From: Pseudomonas migulae
GTDB taxonomy: Bacteria > Pseudomonadota > Gammaproteobacteria > Pseudomonadales > Pseudomonadaceae
Length of the DNA stretch: 64,000 nucleotides
Direction of reading: 5' to 3'
Assembly (NCBI RefSeq): GCF_024169315.1
Contig: NZ_JALJWR010000001.1
Span: 1,199,501 to 1,263,500, forward strand
Part shown: positions 44,536 through 52,798 of the stretch, one piece after another
Numbering within the stretch: position 1 is the first letter of the stretch
How the letters are laid out: each line of letters begins with the position of its first letter
Position numbers and translations under genes: made by a program
Notes under the pieces: generated by a model
The model's database searches: none
What the model saw: only the letters and a program-made list of their open reading frames with translations
Told to the model about the DNA's origin: nothing

Positions 44536-45168
44536 TCATGCAGGCCGGCGTATCGCCCTCACCTTTCCGCTGCCACCGCCGCCGCAGAAAAACTGATCGC
44601 CGCCATCTGACTCCAGTCCCGACACGCCGACTCCGGTCGGCATCTTGACGCTATGCAGCACTTCCCCGGTTTCGGAATCAACGTGGCGTAGCTCGCTTTC
44701 CTCCCCTTCCCACGTCCCATGCCACAGCTGCCCTTCAACCCAGGTCACTCCGGTCACGAAGCGGTTGGACTCGATCGTGCGCAAAATCGCGCCGGTCTCG
44801 GGATCGATCTGATGAATTTTCCGGTCGCGATACCGACCCACCCACAGTGTGCCTTCAGCCCAGGTCAGCCCGGAATCATTGCCACCGCCCGGTGCCGCAA
44901 TGGTATTGAGCACCTTGCCGGTCTGCGGGTCGATTTTCTGGATGCGGTCGGCGGCGATCTGGAACAGGTGCTGACCGTCGAAGGCCGTGCCCGCATCCGC
45001 GGTGACATCGATTGAACGCAAGGTCTTGCCGCTTTGCGGGTCGAGAGCGATGAGTTTTTCGCCACTGGCGAACCAGACGCGCTCACCGTCCCAGGTCACG
45101 CCATGCACGCTATCGACACCGGTGAACGGACCGTATTCGCGGAGGATTTCTGCGGTTGAGTGTTTCAT
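44536..45168 (-). CDS. Beta-propeller protein (glutamine-cyclotransferase/PQQ-repeat-like)
   Basis: A 210-residue soluble protein made of five repeats of about 40 residues with the recurring motif LxxIDPxTGxxLxxI (for example LIALDPQSGKTLRSI, IQKIDPQTGKVLNTI, IHQIDPETGAILRTI). This is a small propeller like Vgb, glutamine cyclotransferase or PQQ-type domains, but without catalytic residues I could identify. A GAGGAAAC ribosome site precedes the ATG. It follows the HTH regulator gene by 35 bases on the same strand; the pair may be co-transcribed. Confidence 0.75.
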   Translation of the reverse strand: MKHSTAEILREYGPFTGVDSVHGVTWDGERVWFASGEKLIALDPQSGKTLRSIDVTADAGTAFDGQHLFQIAADRIQKIDPQTGKVLNTIAAPGGGNDSGLTWAEGTLWVGRYRDRKIHQIDPETGAILRTIESNRFVTGVTWVEGQLWHGTWEGEESELRHVDSETGEVLHSVKMPTGVGVSGLESDGGDQFFCGGGGSGKVRAIRRPA

Positions 45169-45203
45169 TTCGGTTTCCTCATCAGGGGTTCGTGAGGTCC
45201 ATC

Positions 45204-46424
45204 CTAGTCACTCTGCAGCGGCGCCGGGAGTAACAAGGTCGTCGCGAAACCCGGCATCGGCGGGGTCATCCAGCGACGCGCCCGTCCATGCCCGAATGAC
45301 TGCACCTTGCCGGCCGCCGCCAGTGTGTCGAGCGAGCGCTGCACGGTGCGCTGACTGGTGCCGAGGGCCAACGCCAGCGCTGAACTCGACCAGGATTCAC
45401 CATCGGCGAGGAAGGCAAACAGCGCCGCATACTGCTCTTCAACCGGTTGCGCCAGCACCACGACGTCGGATGAAACCAATGCCACCAGGGCAAAACCGTG
45501 TTGAGTGGCGATGACGCCAGCCAAGGGTTTCAGCGCCGCGCGCAGACGCCCGACTTCAACGCGCAGTCGTGCCCGGTGGGATTCGTCCGAGAGCTTCAGG
45601 CGGAACGCCCGGCGGATCAGGGTTTCCCTCGACACGTCGCCCGGCCAGGCTTCGGCCAACGCGCGAGCAAGGGTAAACAACACCGGGCGCGTGGCGAGGG
45701 ACACCGACATGCCGGCGCCGCGCACGACATACCGGCAGGCGTCGACCACCAGCGAGGTTGAACCGAGCAAGGCTTCGACTTCTTCCAGCAGTAAAGGCCG
45801 CTCTTCGCCATGGACGATCAGGCGCGCCACCGGGGTGTCGAGAATGAGGAATGCGTTTTCGACTTCTGCAGTCAGCGCCGGAATACCGGCCTCATGCGCA
45901 GCATGCCCGGCCCTCGTCAGAGCATGCCGAGCCGTTTGCGGTTGCAGTCGCCGGATGGCAATCCCCGCAACCACCAATTCATGGGCAGCGCGCAGAGCCG
46001 GGGGCAACGGTGCAGGGTCCAGCGCGGCCAGCAGAACATCCGCCTCGTCGAGCTGCCCGATCAGCAGCAATCGACGAATCTGCAAATACTGCGCATGGGC
46101 GGCGTTGATCCGATCACCGTGCGCTTCAAGCGTGACCCGCGCCGCCTCCAGGGCTTTCACCGGCCAGCCGAGGTCGCGCGAAGCCAGGGCGATCTCGGCC
46201 TCGGCCACTACGCACCGCGCCCGCGCCAACGCCTCCTTTGGCCCGAATGCACGCGCTGCACTTTTCACCAACGCTTTCGCCCGAACCAGATCGCCGAGCT
46301 GCGCCATCGCAATGCCGCGCAGGGCGAGTGCCGGCGCGTCGTCACGCAACGCAATCCGGTCCAGTGCACCCAGCGGATCACCCGCCGCCAGCGCCCGCGC
46401 TGCGGCGGTGATCAACGAGTCCAT
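45204..46424 (-). CDS. Winged-helix regulator with TPR-like N-terminal half
   Basis: A 406-residue putative transcription regulator. Residues 1-190 are helical, Ala/Leu-rich and TPR-like. A winged-helix segment comes at about 225-305 (RETLIRRAFRLKLSDESHRARLRVEVGRLRAAL, split), reminiscent of the response-regulator-like DNA-binding fold. A second helix-turn-helix is at about 340-385 (SSALALALGTSQRTVQRSLDTLAAAGK). I recognise no named relative. It probably regulates the propeller gene behind it. The 122 bases upstream contain no other feature. Confidence 0.75.
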   Translation of the reverse strand: MDSLITAAARALAAGDPLGALDRIALRDDAPALALRGIAMAQLGDLVRAKALVKSAARAFGPKEALARARCVVAEAEIALASRDLGWPVKALEAARVTLEAHGDRINAAHAQYLQIRRLLLIGQLDEADVLLAALDPAPLPPALRAAHELVVAGIAIRRLQPQTARHALTRAGHAAHEAGIPALTAEVENAFLILDTPVARLIVHGEERPLLLEEVEALLGSTSLVVDACRYVVRGAGMSVSLATRPVLFTLARALAEAWPGDVSRETLIRRAFRLKLSDESHRARLRVEVGRLRAALKPLAGVIATQHGFALVALVSSDVVVLAQPVEEQYAALFAFLADGESWSSSALALALGTSQRTVQRSLDTLAAAGKVQSFGHGRARRWMTPPMPGFATTLLLPAPLQSD

Positions 46425-46546
46425 TTGAATTGCCCCACAGCTGTCGCTCCTGCCGTTCGATAACCCTGGTTAGTCTAGTCGCGGGGAAAACTGAAGGCGG
46501 GGCCAGAACTTTCTTTGTTTGATAGCGCCTCTTCGCGCCGCTTTAC

Positions 46547-47107
46547 TCAATGCTCTGCGGCCTGAAGCAATTGATGTTCCCGACAGATCAAATCGATCTC
46601 GAGGGACTCCAACGGTTCCTGCGTCAATCCACAAAACGCCCCGGCGGCCACCGTCTGATGAAACCGGCAAGTCCGGCACAGCCCGAAACTCGGCACGTTT
46701 TGCCCTTGCTGAATGTTCCTCAGCAGTTCCAGCAACAACCCTTCCAGATCTTCTGAACGTGCACCCATGCGCTGTGCAGCAGCGACCAGAAAGTCCGGCG
46801 GCGTCACCGTGTCCAGAAGCGCCCGGGCCGAGGCCGTCAATTCCAGATGCACGCTGCGTTTGTCCCGGGTGTCCTGGGTTTTGACTAACAAGCCTTTGGT
46901 TTCGAGCGCCTTGAGCGACTGCGACACCGTGCCCTTGGTTAACCCGAGGTATTCGGTGACCGCCAACGGTGTGTTGGAGTATCGATTGCAGCGCCCGAGG
47001 TACATCAGCGCACTCAACTGAATCGGCTGTAGTTCGGTCAGTTTCGGGTGCTCGCGGAACCAGACACGGGTCAGGCTCGACAGCCTTTCCAGCAGATCAA
47101 ATAGCAC
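46547..47107 (-). CDS. MarR-family transcriptional regulator with Cys-rich C-terminus
   Basis: A 186-residue MarR protein. The winged helix covers PLAVTEYLGLTKGTVSQSLKALETKGLLVKTQDTRDKRS (in two parts). The C-terminal extension has three cysteines and a histidine (GLCRTCRFH, AFCGLTQEP) plus a final ICREHQ, a likely metal- or redox-sensing site not found in classical MarR. I chose the GTG at 47107 with AGGAAA upstream; a TTG 19 codons earlier is possible. It is divergent from the DUF2024/rof pair, with an inverted repeat between them. Confidence 0.85.
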   Translation of the reverse strand: MLFDLLERLSSLTRVWFREHPKLTELQPIQLSALMYLGRCNRYSNTPLAVTEYLGLTKGTVSQSLKALETKGLLVKTQDTRDKRSVHLELTASARALLDTVTPPDFLVAAAQRMGARSEDLEGLLLELLRNIQQGQNVPSFGLCRTCRFHQTVAAGAFCGLTQEPLESLEIDLICREHQLLQAAEH

Positions 47108-47129
47108 GGAAATTTCCTGATCAAGAACA

Positions 47130-47146
47130 TCGATAGATAGTATCGA
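47130..47146. promoter_or_regulatory. Inverted repeat TCGATA-N5-TATCGA, likely MarR operator
   Basis: TCGATA (47130-47135) and TATCGA (47141-47146) are perfect arms 23 bases upstream of the MarR start and 83 bases before the DUF2024 start. Position and size suit a MarR dimer controlling both divergent units. Confidence 0.6.
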
Positions 47147-47228
47147 ATAAAAACTATTTAACAATGGCCTCAGGCCTTATAGGATTAGTAGCGATCCGAA
47201 ACCAGTCTCCAAAAAAGGAATGAAGCAA

Positions 47229-47495
47229 ATGATGAACGTTAAAGTGTTCGACACCCACGTGCGCACCAAAGACGGTCGCTACCTGCATTTCGATGTGTTG
47301 ATCGACAGCAACGACGCCGACCTGGCGAAGTCGTACGCCCGTCGATTCCTTGAGGAACAGGGCGTTCAGGACGAAGATATTTCCCAGAATGAATGCCGGT
47401 TCTGCCATGTTGAACCCACTAATCCGGTGGTGGCCGAGGCGATCAGCAAGCAAGGTCACTACATCATCAAGCTGCAAGGCTGTGAGGACAAATGA
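47229..47495 (+). CDS. DUF2024-family small protein
   Basis: An 88-residue soluble protein. MNVKVFDTHVRTKDGRYLHFDVLI and the C-terminal ECRFCHVE plus GHYIIKLQGC are the family marks; Cys-x-x-Cys-His suggests a metal or redox site. Function unknown. I use the first ATG of an ATGATG pair at 47229, with AAGGA 9 bases upstream. It is followed after one base by the rof gene, and the upstream MarR protein also has a Cys cluster, so a shared redox or metal signal is conceivable. Confidence 0.85.
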   Translation: MMNVKVFDTHVRTKDGRYLHFDVLIDSNDADLAKSYARRFLEEQGVQDEDISQNECRFCHVEPTNPVVAEAISKQGHYIIKLQGCEDK

Positions 47496-47496
47496 C

Positions 47497-47775
47497 ATGA
47501 ACACGTATCAGCCTTTGGATTGTGATCTGCACGACTATCTGGAGATCGCCTGTCTGCGCGGTTATCAACTGCATGTCGAGTTGATGGATGGCAATAGCCT
47601 GATGGCCAAAGCGCTGACGACGCGGACTTCCAGCGACAAGGAAGAATTTCTCTGCGTTGAAACGGCTGACGGCCAACAGGAGATCCGCCTGGATCAACTG
47701 CTGGCCGTGACGCCACTGGAGGAGCATGCGCAGTTCGGGCGCGTGGTGTTTCAGGGCGCGGTCTGCTCGTTCTAG
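47497..47775 (+). CDS. rof: Rof (YaeO): Rho-binding antiterminator
   Basis: A 92-residue inhibitor of transcription terminator Rho. YQPLDCDLHDYLEIACLRGYQLHVEL aligns with E. coli Rof (YQPINCDDYDNLELACQH...), including the acidic residues that block Rho's primary RNA site; LRGYQ and the later EIRLDQL strand complete the Sm-like fold. It begins one base after the DUF2024 stop, so the two share a transcript and possibly the MarR control upstream. Rof is normally a stress-response brake on Rho. Confidence 0.88.
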   Translation: MNTYQPLDCDLHDYLEIACLRGYQLHVELMDGNSLMAKALTTRTSSDKEEFLCVETADGQQEIRLDQLLAVTPLEEHAQFGRVVFQGAVCSF

Positions 47776-47793
47776 CACTCGGAATGCTCGACC

Positions 47794-48810
47794 TCAGTTC
47801 GGGTCGAGCAAGCCACCGCTCCAGTTGCGTGACGTGCGGCTGCCAGTGAATTTCGCCACCACCATGCCTTGGGAAACCAGGCGATCGCGATAGCGCGTGA
47901 CCATGCGCCCCGCTTGTTCCGCGTGCAGCACCACTTCGGAGGACGGATCGCCGGGACGCCCGAGAATGCGCGCAAAGCGCTGGCCTTCCTCGACGAAATC
48001 GCCAAGCTCTTTTTCAAAGATCAACACGCCTGGCTGCGGCGCTAGAAAGGTCTCCATTTGCCCCATCTCCTTGACCTCTACCGGCCACTCACCGACCGCC
48101 AACGGCTCATCGATCACCCCGCAGCTGCACAGCCAGACATAAAGCCCCTCGGCATCCTGCTCGGCGAACCGATCGCTGACGTCGCCCTGCCCGCGCAGCT
48201 CCAGGGTCGCGGCCATGTGCCGGTCGGTGATGCCGTTGCGCAGCCAGGGGGCAATGATGGTTTCCTCGAAGGAGCCGTCGCCGCCGTCATCCCAGATGAT
48301 CGCCACGTCCATCTTCATCGCCGCCGCCAGTTCGCGGCCCCGCTGCCAGAAGCTGCGATGAACGTAAAGATAGGGCAACGCTTCGTCATCGGTGTGCAGA
48401 TCGAGCATCACGTCCGCCGTGGCGGCCAGTCGCACCAGGCTTTTTTGCCATTCCTGGACATTGGTTGAAGGCTGGGCCATCGCTGCCGACTGATCGAAGC
48501 CGCGATTGAAGTTATGGCCGGTGGCGTCGTGAAAGCGTCCGAGAATCCGCCCCTGGCGAAATTGCCCGATACCCAGCGGATTCGCTTGGGGAACCACGGT
48601 CACATAGCCCTTGAGGCGGCCTTCGGATTCTGCGACCTGCAGCCGCTGCATCAGCAAGTGCAGCACCAGCATCCCGGCGATTTCATCGGCATGCACCCCC
48701 GCCTGCAAATGCACGGTCGGCCCGCTGCCGTCGCCTTCGAAACGCCAGGCACCCACCCGCACCGCGTCGCCGTTATTGTTGCGAACACTGAACGAAATAT
48801 CCTGCGCCAT
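47794..48810 (-). CDS. Succinylglutamate desuccinylase/aspartoacylase-family hydrolase
   Basis: A 338-residue zinc hydrolase of the M14 AstE/AspA group. Zinc ligands are in LQAGVHADEIAG (His, Glu) and MLDLHTDDEAL (His); the C-terminal part adds a barrel-sandwich-like domain (FLAPQPGVLIFEKELGDFVEEGQRFARI). It should remove an acyl group from an amino-acid-like substrate. It is divergent from a TetR gene across a TTGAACG-N2-CGTTCAA palindrome that recurs at the arginine-catabolic promoters, so its substrate may be an N-acyl guanidino or basic amino acid. Inferred, not proven. Confidence 0.85.
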   Translation of the reverse strand: MAQDISFSVRNNNGDAVRVGAWRFEGDGSGPTVHLQAGVHADEIAGMLVLHLLMQRLQVAESEGRLKGYVTVVPQANPLGIGQFRQGRILGRFHDATGHNFNRGFDQSAAMAQPSTNVQEWQKSLVRLAATADVMLDLHTDDEALPYLYVHRSFWQRGRELAAAMKMDVAIIWDDGGDGSFEETIIAPWLRNGITDRHMAATLELRGQGDVSDRFAEQDAEGLYVWLCSCGVIDEPLAVGEWPVEVKEMGQMETFLAPQPGVLIFEKELGDFVEEGQRFARILGRPGDPSSEVVLHAEQAGRMVTRYRDRLVSQGMVVAKFTGSRTSRNWSGGLLDPN

Positions 48811-48863
48811 CTGCCTGCCCTCCCGTCCTGATCATTAAAAACCGCTGTTGCCAACACTGGATC

Positions 48864-48879
48864 TTGAACGCACGTTCAA
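48864..48879. promoter_or_regulatory. TTGAACG-N2-CGTTCAA operator (regulon site 1)
   Basis: TTGAACG (48864-48870) and CGTTCAA (48873-48879) are perfect arms in the divergent region between the M14 hydrolase (start 48810) and the TetR gene (start 48920). It is the most symmetrical of five related sites in 48-63 kb and the best model of the motif. Confidence 0.75.
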
Positions 48880-48919
48880 CTAAGCTCGCCAACCTGGCAC
48901 CGCACTCAAGGATTTCGTT

Positions 48920-49555
48920 GTGACCACCGACTCTCCAAAATACCGCCGCGTTGAACCTGACGAACGTCGCGAACTGCTGGTGGAAGCCACCCTGCGTTGC
49001 CTGGCCCGCGACGGCCACGCCGGGATTTCCGTGCGTCGTATCGCCACCGAGGCCGGGGTGTCCGTCGGCCTGCTCAATCACCATTTCGGCAGCATCGATG
49101 CGCTGATCGCCGACACCTACCAGAAGCTCGCCAGCGAATTGACCGCTGCCCTGCTCCAGGAAATCCAGCAGGTCGGTACACCCGCGGAAAAAATGGACAC
49201 CTTCCTCGTCGGCTCGTTTTCGCCCCGGGTCATGGACCCGAAACTGCTCGGCGTCTGGGTGGTGTTCTGGAGCCTGATTCGTCATTCGGACTACGTCAGC
49301 CAGTCCCACGAAAAGAGCTACCGCGACTACCTCGATCTGCTGCGCACGCTGCTCGATGACCTGGCCGTCAGCGAAGGCTTCGTGATCCACGACACGCGCC
49401 TGGCCGCCATTGGTTTATCGGCGATGCTCGACGGACTCTGGCTCGAGTGGTGCCTCAACCCCGAGACTTTCAGCCCCGCCAACGGCCTGCACATCAGTCG
49501 TTGCTGGGTAAAGGGGCTGCGTCACGGAGCATTCAGCACCGACGACGTCCTGTGA
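48920..49555 (+). CDS. TetR-family regulator (BetI-like), copy A
   Basis: A 211-residue TetR protein. The DNA-binding part is DGHAGISVRRIATEAGVSVGLLNHHFGSIDALI; the C-terminal core ends LAAIGLSAMLDGLWLEWCLNPETFSPANGLHI, characteristic of the BetI group. GTG start with AAGGA ahead. Its paralogue at 57578 shares the same C-terminal block. It lies beside the perfect TTGAACG-N2-CGTTCAA site and is the leading candidate for repressor of the aru-type regulon. Its 3' end overlaps the convergent EamA gene by 141 bases. Confidence 0.93.
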   Translation: MTTDSPKYRRVEPDERRELLVEATLRCLARDGHAGISVRRIATEAGVSVGLLNHHFGSIDALIADTYQKLASELTAALLQEIQQVGTPAEKMDTFLVGSFSPRVMDPKLLGVWVVFWSLIRHSDYVSQSHEKSYRDYLDLLRTLLDDLAVSEGFVIHDTRLAAIGLSAMLDGLWLEWCLNPETFSPANGLHISRCWVKGLRHGAFSTDDVL

Positions 49556-50422
49556 CGGATGCCGACCGAAGATCATGGCCAGGGTGCCGCTGACCGCAAT
49601 CAGACCCGCACCGATCATCAGTGACACATCCATCAACGTGCCCCAGATCAGGCTCGACAGCAGGAACGCCCAGATCAGCCCGGTGTACTCGAACGGCGCC
49701 AGCACGGTCGCGGTGGCGCGCTGGAAACTGGCGAACAGCAGGAACTGACCAATGCCGCCCACCAGCCCGGCGCCGAGCATGCCCAGCCAGGTCGGGGTCG
49801 GCGCCGGGGTGTGAGTCCAGGGCAACGCGACCGTCATGCAGATGACAAACACCACGTTGGTGATCAGCATCTGCTCCAGCACCGACGTCTGGTCATCGAC
49901 CTGCCGCAACTGGATGTAGGTGAACGCCCAGCACATCGCCGCCAGCAACGTCAGCACGATCGGCAACGGGTCGGCCATGTTGCTCGGGCGACAGGCGATG
50001 ATCACGCCGATAAAGCCGAGCACCAGGCTGAACCATTGCCAGCCGCTGGCCCGTTCCTTGAGGATCACCGCCGCCAGCACCGTGACCATGATCGGCGCGG
50101 AAAAATACAGCGTGGTCATTTCCGCAAGCGTCAGGTCCCGGGCCGCCGTGTAATACAGCAGCCACGCCACAATCGACAGCAAACCGCGCACCACCAGCAA
50201 GCGTCGGCTCGGTGAACGCCAGGCGCGCTGCACCAGTCGTAAACGCCCGGCGAGCAAGCAAGCGACGACCACGACAAGGCTGCGCCAGAACAGAATGCTG
50301 ACTACCGAATAATCGGCAACCAGCCATTTGATGCCGGCGTCCTGCAACGCCAGGAACGCGTAGCCCAACGTGCACAGGCCAATGCCCTGCAACGAGCGGT
50401 CGACGATCCGTGGCGCATTCAT
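49415..50422 (-). CDS. EamA-family (DMT) exporter
   Basis: Ten-helix drug/metabolite transporter of 335 residues with two EamA repeats (about 10-140 and 155-285). A 47-residue polar tail after the last helix is encoded opposite the end of the TetR gene. It starts one base after the second permease stop and thus belongs to the ABC importer operon, so it may release an excess or toxic amino acid or metabolite formed from the imported compound. Substrate not known. Confidence 0.9.
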   Translation of the reverse strand: MNAPRIVDRSLQGIGLCTLGYAFLALQDAGIKWLVADYSVVSILFWRSLVVVVACLLAGRLRLVQRAWRSPSRRLLVVRGLLSIVAWLLYYTAARDLTLAEMTTLYFSAPIMVTVLAAVILKERASGWQWFSLVLGFIGVIIACRPSNMADPLPIVLTLLAAMCWAFTYIQLRQVDDQTSVLEQMLITNVVFVICMTVALPWTHTPAPTPTWLGMLGAGLVGGIGQFLLFASFQRATATVLAPFEYTGLIWAFLLSSLIWGTLMDVSLMIGAGLIAVSGTLAMIFGRHPSQDVVGAECSVTQPLYPATTDVQAVGGAESLGVEAPLEPESVEHRR

Positions 50423-51130
50423 TTACACCGACCTGCGCACGGGTGTCCCGCGCCGTTCGACGAAGGCAAACAGCGCCTCGATCAGGAAGGTCAGGCAAAC
50501 GTAGACACCGGCCACCAACAGCAGCGGCTCGTACACTTGCAGGGTCTGCGCCCGGACCACGTTGGCGGCGCCCAGCAGATCGATCACCGCGATGGTCGAC
50601 GCCAGCGCCGTGGACTTCAGCAACATCACGGTCTCCCCGGCCAGTGTCGGCAACAGCAAGCGCATGGCGCGGGGCAACCGCACGCGCAACAGGGACTGGC
50701 GCGAGGTCATGCCAAACGCCGACGCCGCTTCTATTTCACCTTTGGGCACCGCCAGCAGGCCGCCGCGAATCACTTCGCCGACGTAGGCGCCCATCGACAC
50801 CACCAGGGCAAACACGATGTACCAGTAACCGTCACGCAAATAGGGCCAGAGGAAGCTGCCGCGAATCAGCGGGAACTGCGCAAACAGACTGCCGAGCCCG
50901 TAATAGAAGATGTAGATCTGGATCAGCAACGGTGTGCCGCGAAACACGCTGGTGTAGAACAGGCTGGCCCGGGCGATCACTTTGTATTTCGAGATCCGCG
51001 CCAGCGCCACCAGGATGGCCAGCAGGAAACCGAACACACTGGACAGCAACAGCAGGGTAATGGTCGTTTGCAGGCCTCGGCCCAACAGCGCCGCGTATTC
51101 AACTATCCACGCTGGAATCATTTCAATCAC
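50423..51130 (-). CDS. Polar amino acid ABC permease (HisM/ArtM-like)
   Basis: Inner-membrane subunit of 235 residues with about five helices and the EAA motif GEIEAASAFGMTSRQSLLRVRLP. It forms the channel with the preceding permease. The start overlaps the upstream permease stop by ATGA. Together with the SBP and the fused ATPase it completes a HAAT-family importer for basic or guanidino amino acids. Confidence 0.93.
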   Translation of the reverse strand: MIEMIPAWIVEYAALLGRGLQTTITLLLLSSVFGFLLAILVALARISKYKVIARASLFYTSVFRGTPLLIQIYIFYYGLGSLFAQFPLIRGSFLWPYLRDGYWYIVFALVVSMGAYVGEVIRGGLLAVPKGEIEAASAFGMTSRQSLLRVRLPRAMRLLLPTLAGETVMLLKSTALASTIAVIDLLGAANVVRAQTLQVYEPLLLVAGVYVCLTFLIEALFAFVERRGTPVRRSV

Positions 51131-51840
51131 TCGACCAATGGCATCCAGCGACGAATGCGTCGCTCAAGCCGTCCCGACAGGTAGTTGGACACCAACGTCA
51201 CCGCGTAATACATCGCCGCGGCCGTGAGGTAGAACAACAAGTAATGACGTGTCGAACCCGCGCCTTGCTTGGCGGTGTACAACAGCTCGTTGGTGCCGAC
51301 CACGCTGATCAGCGCACTGTCCTTGATCAGGTTGATCCACAGGTTGGCCATCCCTGCCATCGCATACGGCGCCATGATCGGCAGCGTGACGCGCCGGAAC
51401 AGCCCGAACCCGCTCAGGCCGAACGCCCTCGCCGCTTCGATCTGGCCGAACGGAATCGCCTGGATCGCCGCGCGGAAAATTTCCGAGGCGTAGGCGCCTT
51501 GCACCAGCCCCAGCACCACGATCGCCGCCAGCGGGCCGCTGACATTGACCACGCCGTAACCCAGTTCGGTCATCAGCGAGTTGATCAGCATGGAGCCGAC
51601 GTAGTACAGCAACAGGATCAGCAACAATTCCGGAACGGCGCGGAACAAGGTGGTGTAACCGCGCATCAGCGTGGCGATCGGCCGGGGCGCGTTCAGTTTG
51701 AGACAGGCGACGACCAGCCCGATGGCCAGCCCGAGTGCAAAGGCGCCAGCGGATATCTGCAGGGTCATCCACAGCCCTTTGAGCAGCGCACCGCCCCACC
51801 CCGTTTCGCTGAAATTGATCAATTCGAACATGGCTGGCAT
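51127..51840 (-). CDS. Polar amino acid ABC permease (HisQ/ArtQ-like)
   Basis: A 237-residue inner-membrane permease with the EAA motif GQIEAARAFGLSGFGLFRRVTLP. I chose the ATG at 51840, with GGAG 6 bases ahead, over one three codons later. A REPIN separates it from the binding-protein gene upstream. It pairs with the following permease by an ATGA overlap and needs the ATPase part of the aminotransferase fusion for activity. Confidence 0.92.
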   Translation of the reverse strand: MPAMFELINFSETGWGGALLKGLWMTLQISAGAFALGLAIGLVVACLKLNAPRPIATLMRGYTTLFRAVPELLLILLLYYVGSMLINSLMTELGYGVVNVSGPLAAIVVLGLVQGAYASEIFRAAIQAIPFGQIEAARAFGLSGFGLFRRVTLPIMAPYAMAGMANLWINLIKDSALISVVGTNELLYTAKQGAGSTRHYLLFYLTAAAMYYAVTLVSNYLSGRLERRIRRWMPLVE

Positions 51841-51882
51841 TTCTCTCTCCAGATAGCGCAATCACTGTCTGACGCAATCCCT

Positions 51883-51972
51883 TGTGGGAGCGGGCTTGCT
51901 CGCGAAGGCGGTCTTACATTCAGCAATGATGTCGACTGACACACCGCCTTCGCGAGCAAGCCCGCTCCCACA
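51883..51972. repeat. REPIN with 30-bp perfect arms
   Basis: TGTGGGAGCGGGCTTGCTC... at 51883-51912 and its complement ending at 51972, within the ABC operon between the binding-protein and permease genes. REPINs in this position often tune relative expression of SBP and permease by stabilising the upstream message. Confidence 0.92.
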
Positions 51973-51988
51973 GGGATCTATGTACAGG

Positions 51989-52771
51989 TCAGAACGCCGG
52001 TTTCACGCTGGTGCCGAAATAATGCTGGGAGAGGTCGTCATAGTCCTTGCTGGCCAACAAGGAGGCGATGGCCTTGTCGAGTTTGGCCTTGAGCTCAGTG
52101 TCATCCTTGCGCAGACCAGCACCCACGCCCTTGCCGAAAATCGGGTCATACGGCACTGCGCCGAGGTAAGCCAGGTCCTTGGCATCCGGCGTCTTGACGA
52201 AAGCCGCCATGGCCGTGCCGTCCGCCATCATCAGGTCGATGCGACCGGCAATCAGGTCGGCGTTGGCCGAATCCTGGGTATCGTAATACTTCACGTCGGC
52301 AATTTTTTCGTAGTAGGTCTTGAGATAGCTGGCGCTCACCGTCGAGTTCTGCACGCCGATGGTCTTGCCCTTGAGGTCATCCGGGTACTTTTTCACCGAA
52401 GCGTCTTTCGGCCCGACAATCGCGATCACCGAGTCGTAATACGCCTTGCTGAAAGCGATCTGTTTCTCGCGTTCTTCGGTCACCGACATGGAGGAAAAAA
52501 TCACGTCGATCTTCTTCGCCAGCAGCGACGGAATGATCCCGTCCCACGCCACTTCCTTGATCTCGCACTCCGCTTTCATTTCGCTGCACAACTTGTGAAT
52601 CAGGTCGACTTCGAAACCCTTCCATTCACCATTGGCCTGTTTCTCGGTGTACGGCGGATACGGTTCGGCCGCGACCGCGAACCTGATCGGCTGAGCTTGC
52701 GCCGCGCTCATGCCGGCCAGCATTACGCAGGCCACGCCGGTCAACCAGTTTGCCAAACGTCGATTTCCCAT
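51989..52771 (-). CDS. Amino-acid ABC transporter binding protein (Lys/Arg/ornithine type)
   Basis: Periplasmic receptor of 260 residues with a signal peptide (to about 26, SAAQAQPIRF). The SBP_bac_3 fold shows AAEPYPPYTEKQANGEWKGFEVDL and the second-lobe TIGVQNSTVSASYL motif. The ligand profile in this branch is basic amino acids or opines. It lies 27 bases after the fused aminotransferase/ATPase gene, so uptake receptor and first catabolic enzyme are co-transcribed. Confidence 0.93.
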   Translation of the reverse strand: MGNRRLANWLTGVACVMLAGMSAAQAQPIRFAVAAEPYPPYTEKQANGEWKGFEVDLIHKLCSEMKAECEIKEVAWDGIIPSLLAKKIDVIFSSMSVTEEREKQIAFSKAYYDSVIAIVGPKDASVKKYPDDLKGKTIGVQNSTVSASYLKTYYEKIADVKYYDTQDSANADLIAGRIDLMMADGTAMAAFVKTPDAKDLAYLGAVPYDPIFGKGVGAGLRKDDTELKAKLDKAIASLLASKDYDDLSQHYFGTSVKPAF

Positions 52772-52798
52772 GATTTTTTCCCGTCTTTTTATGATGCG

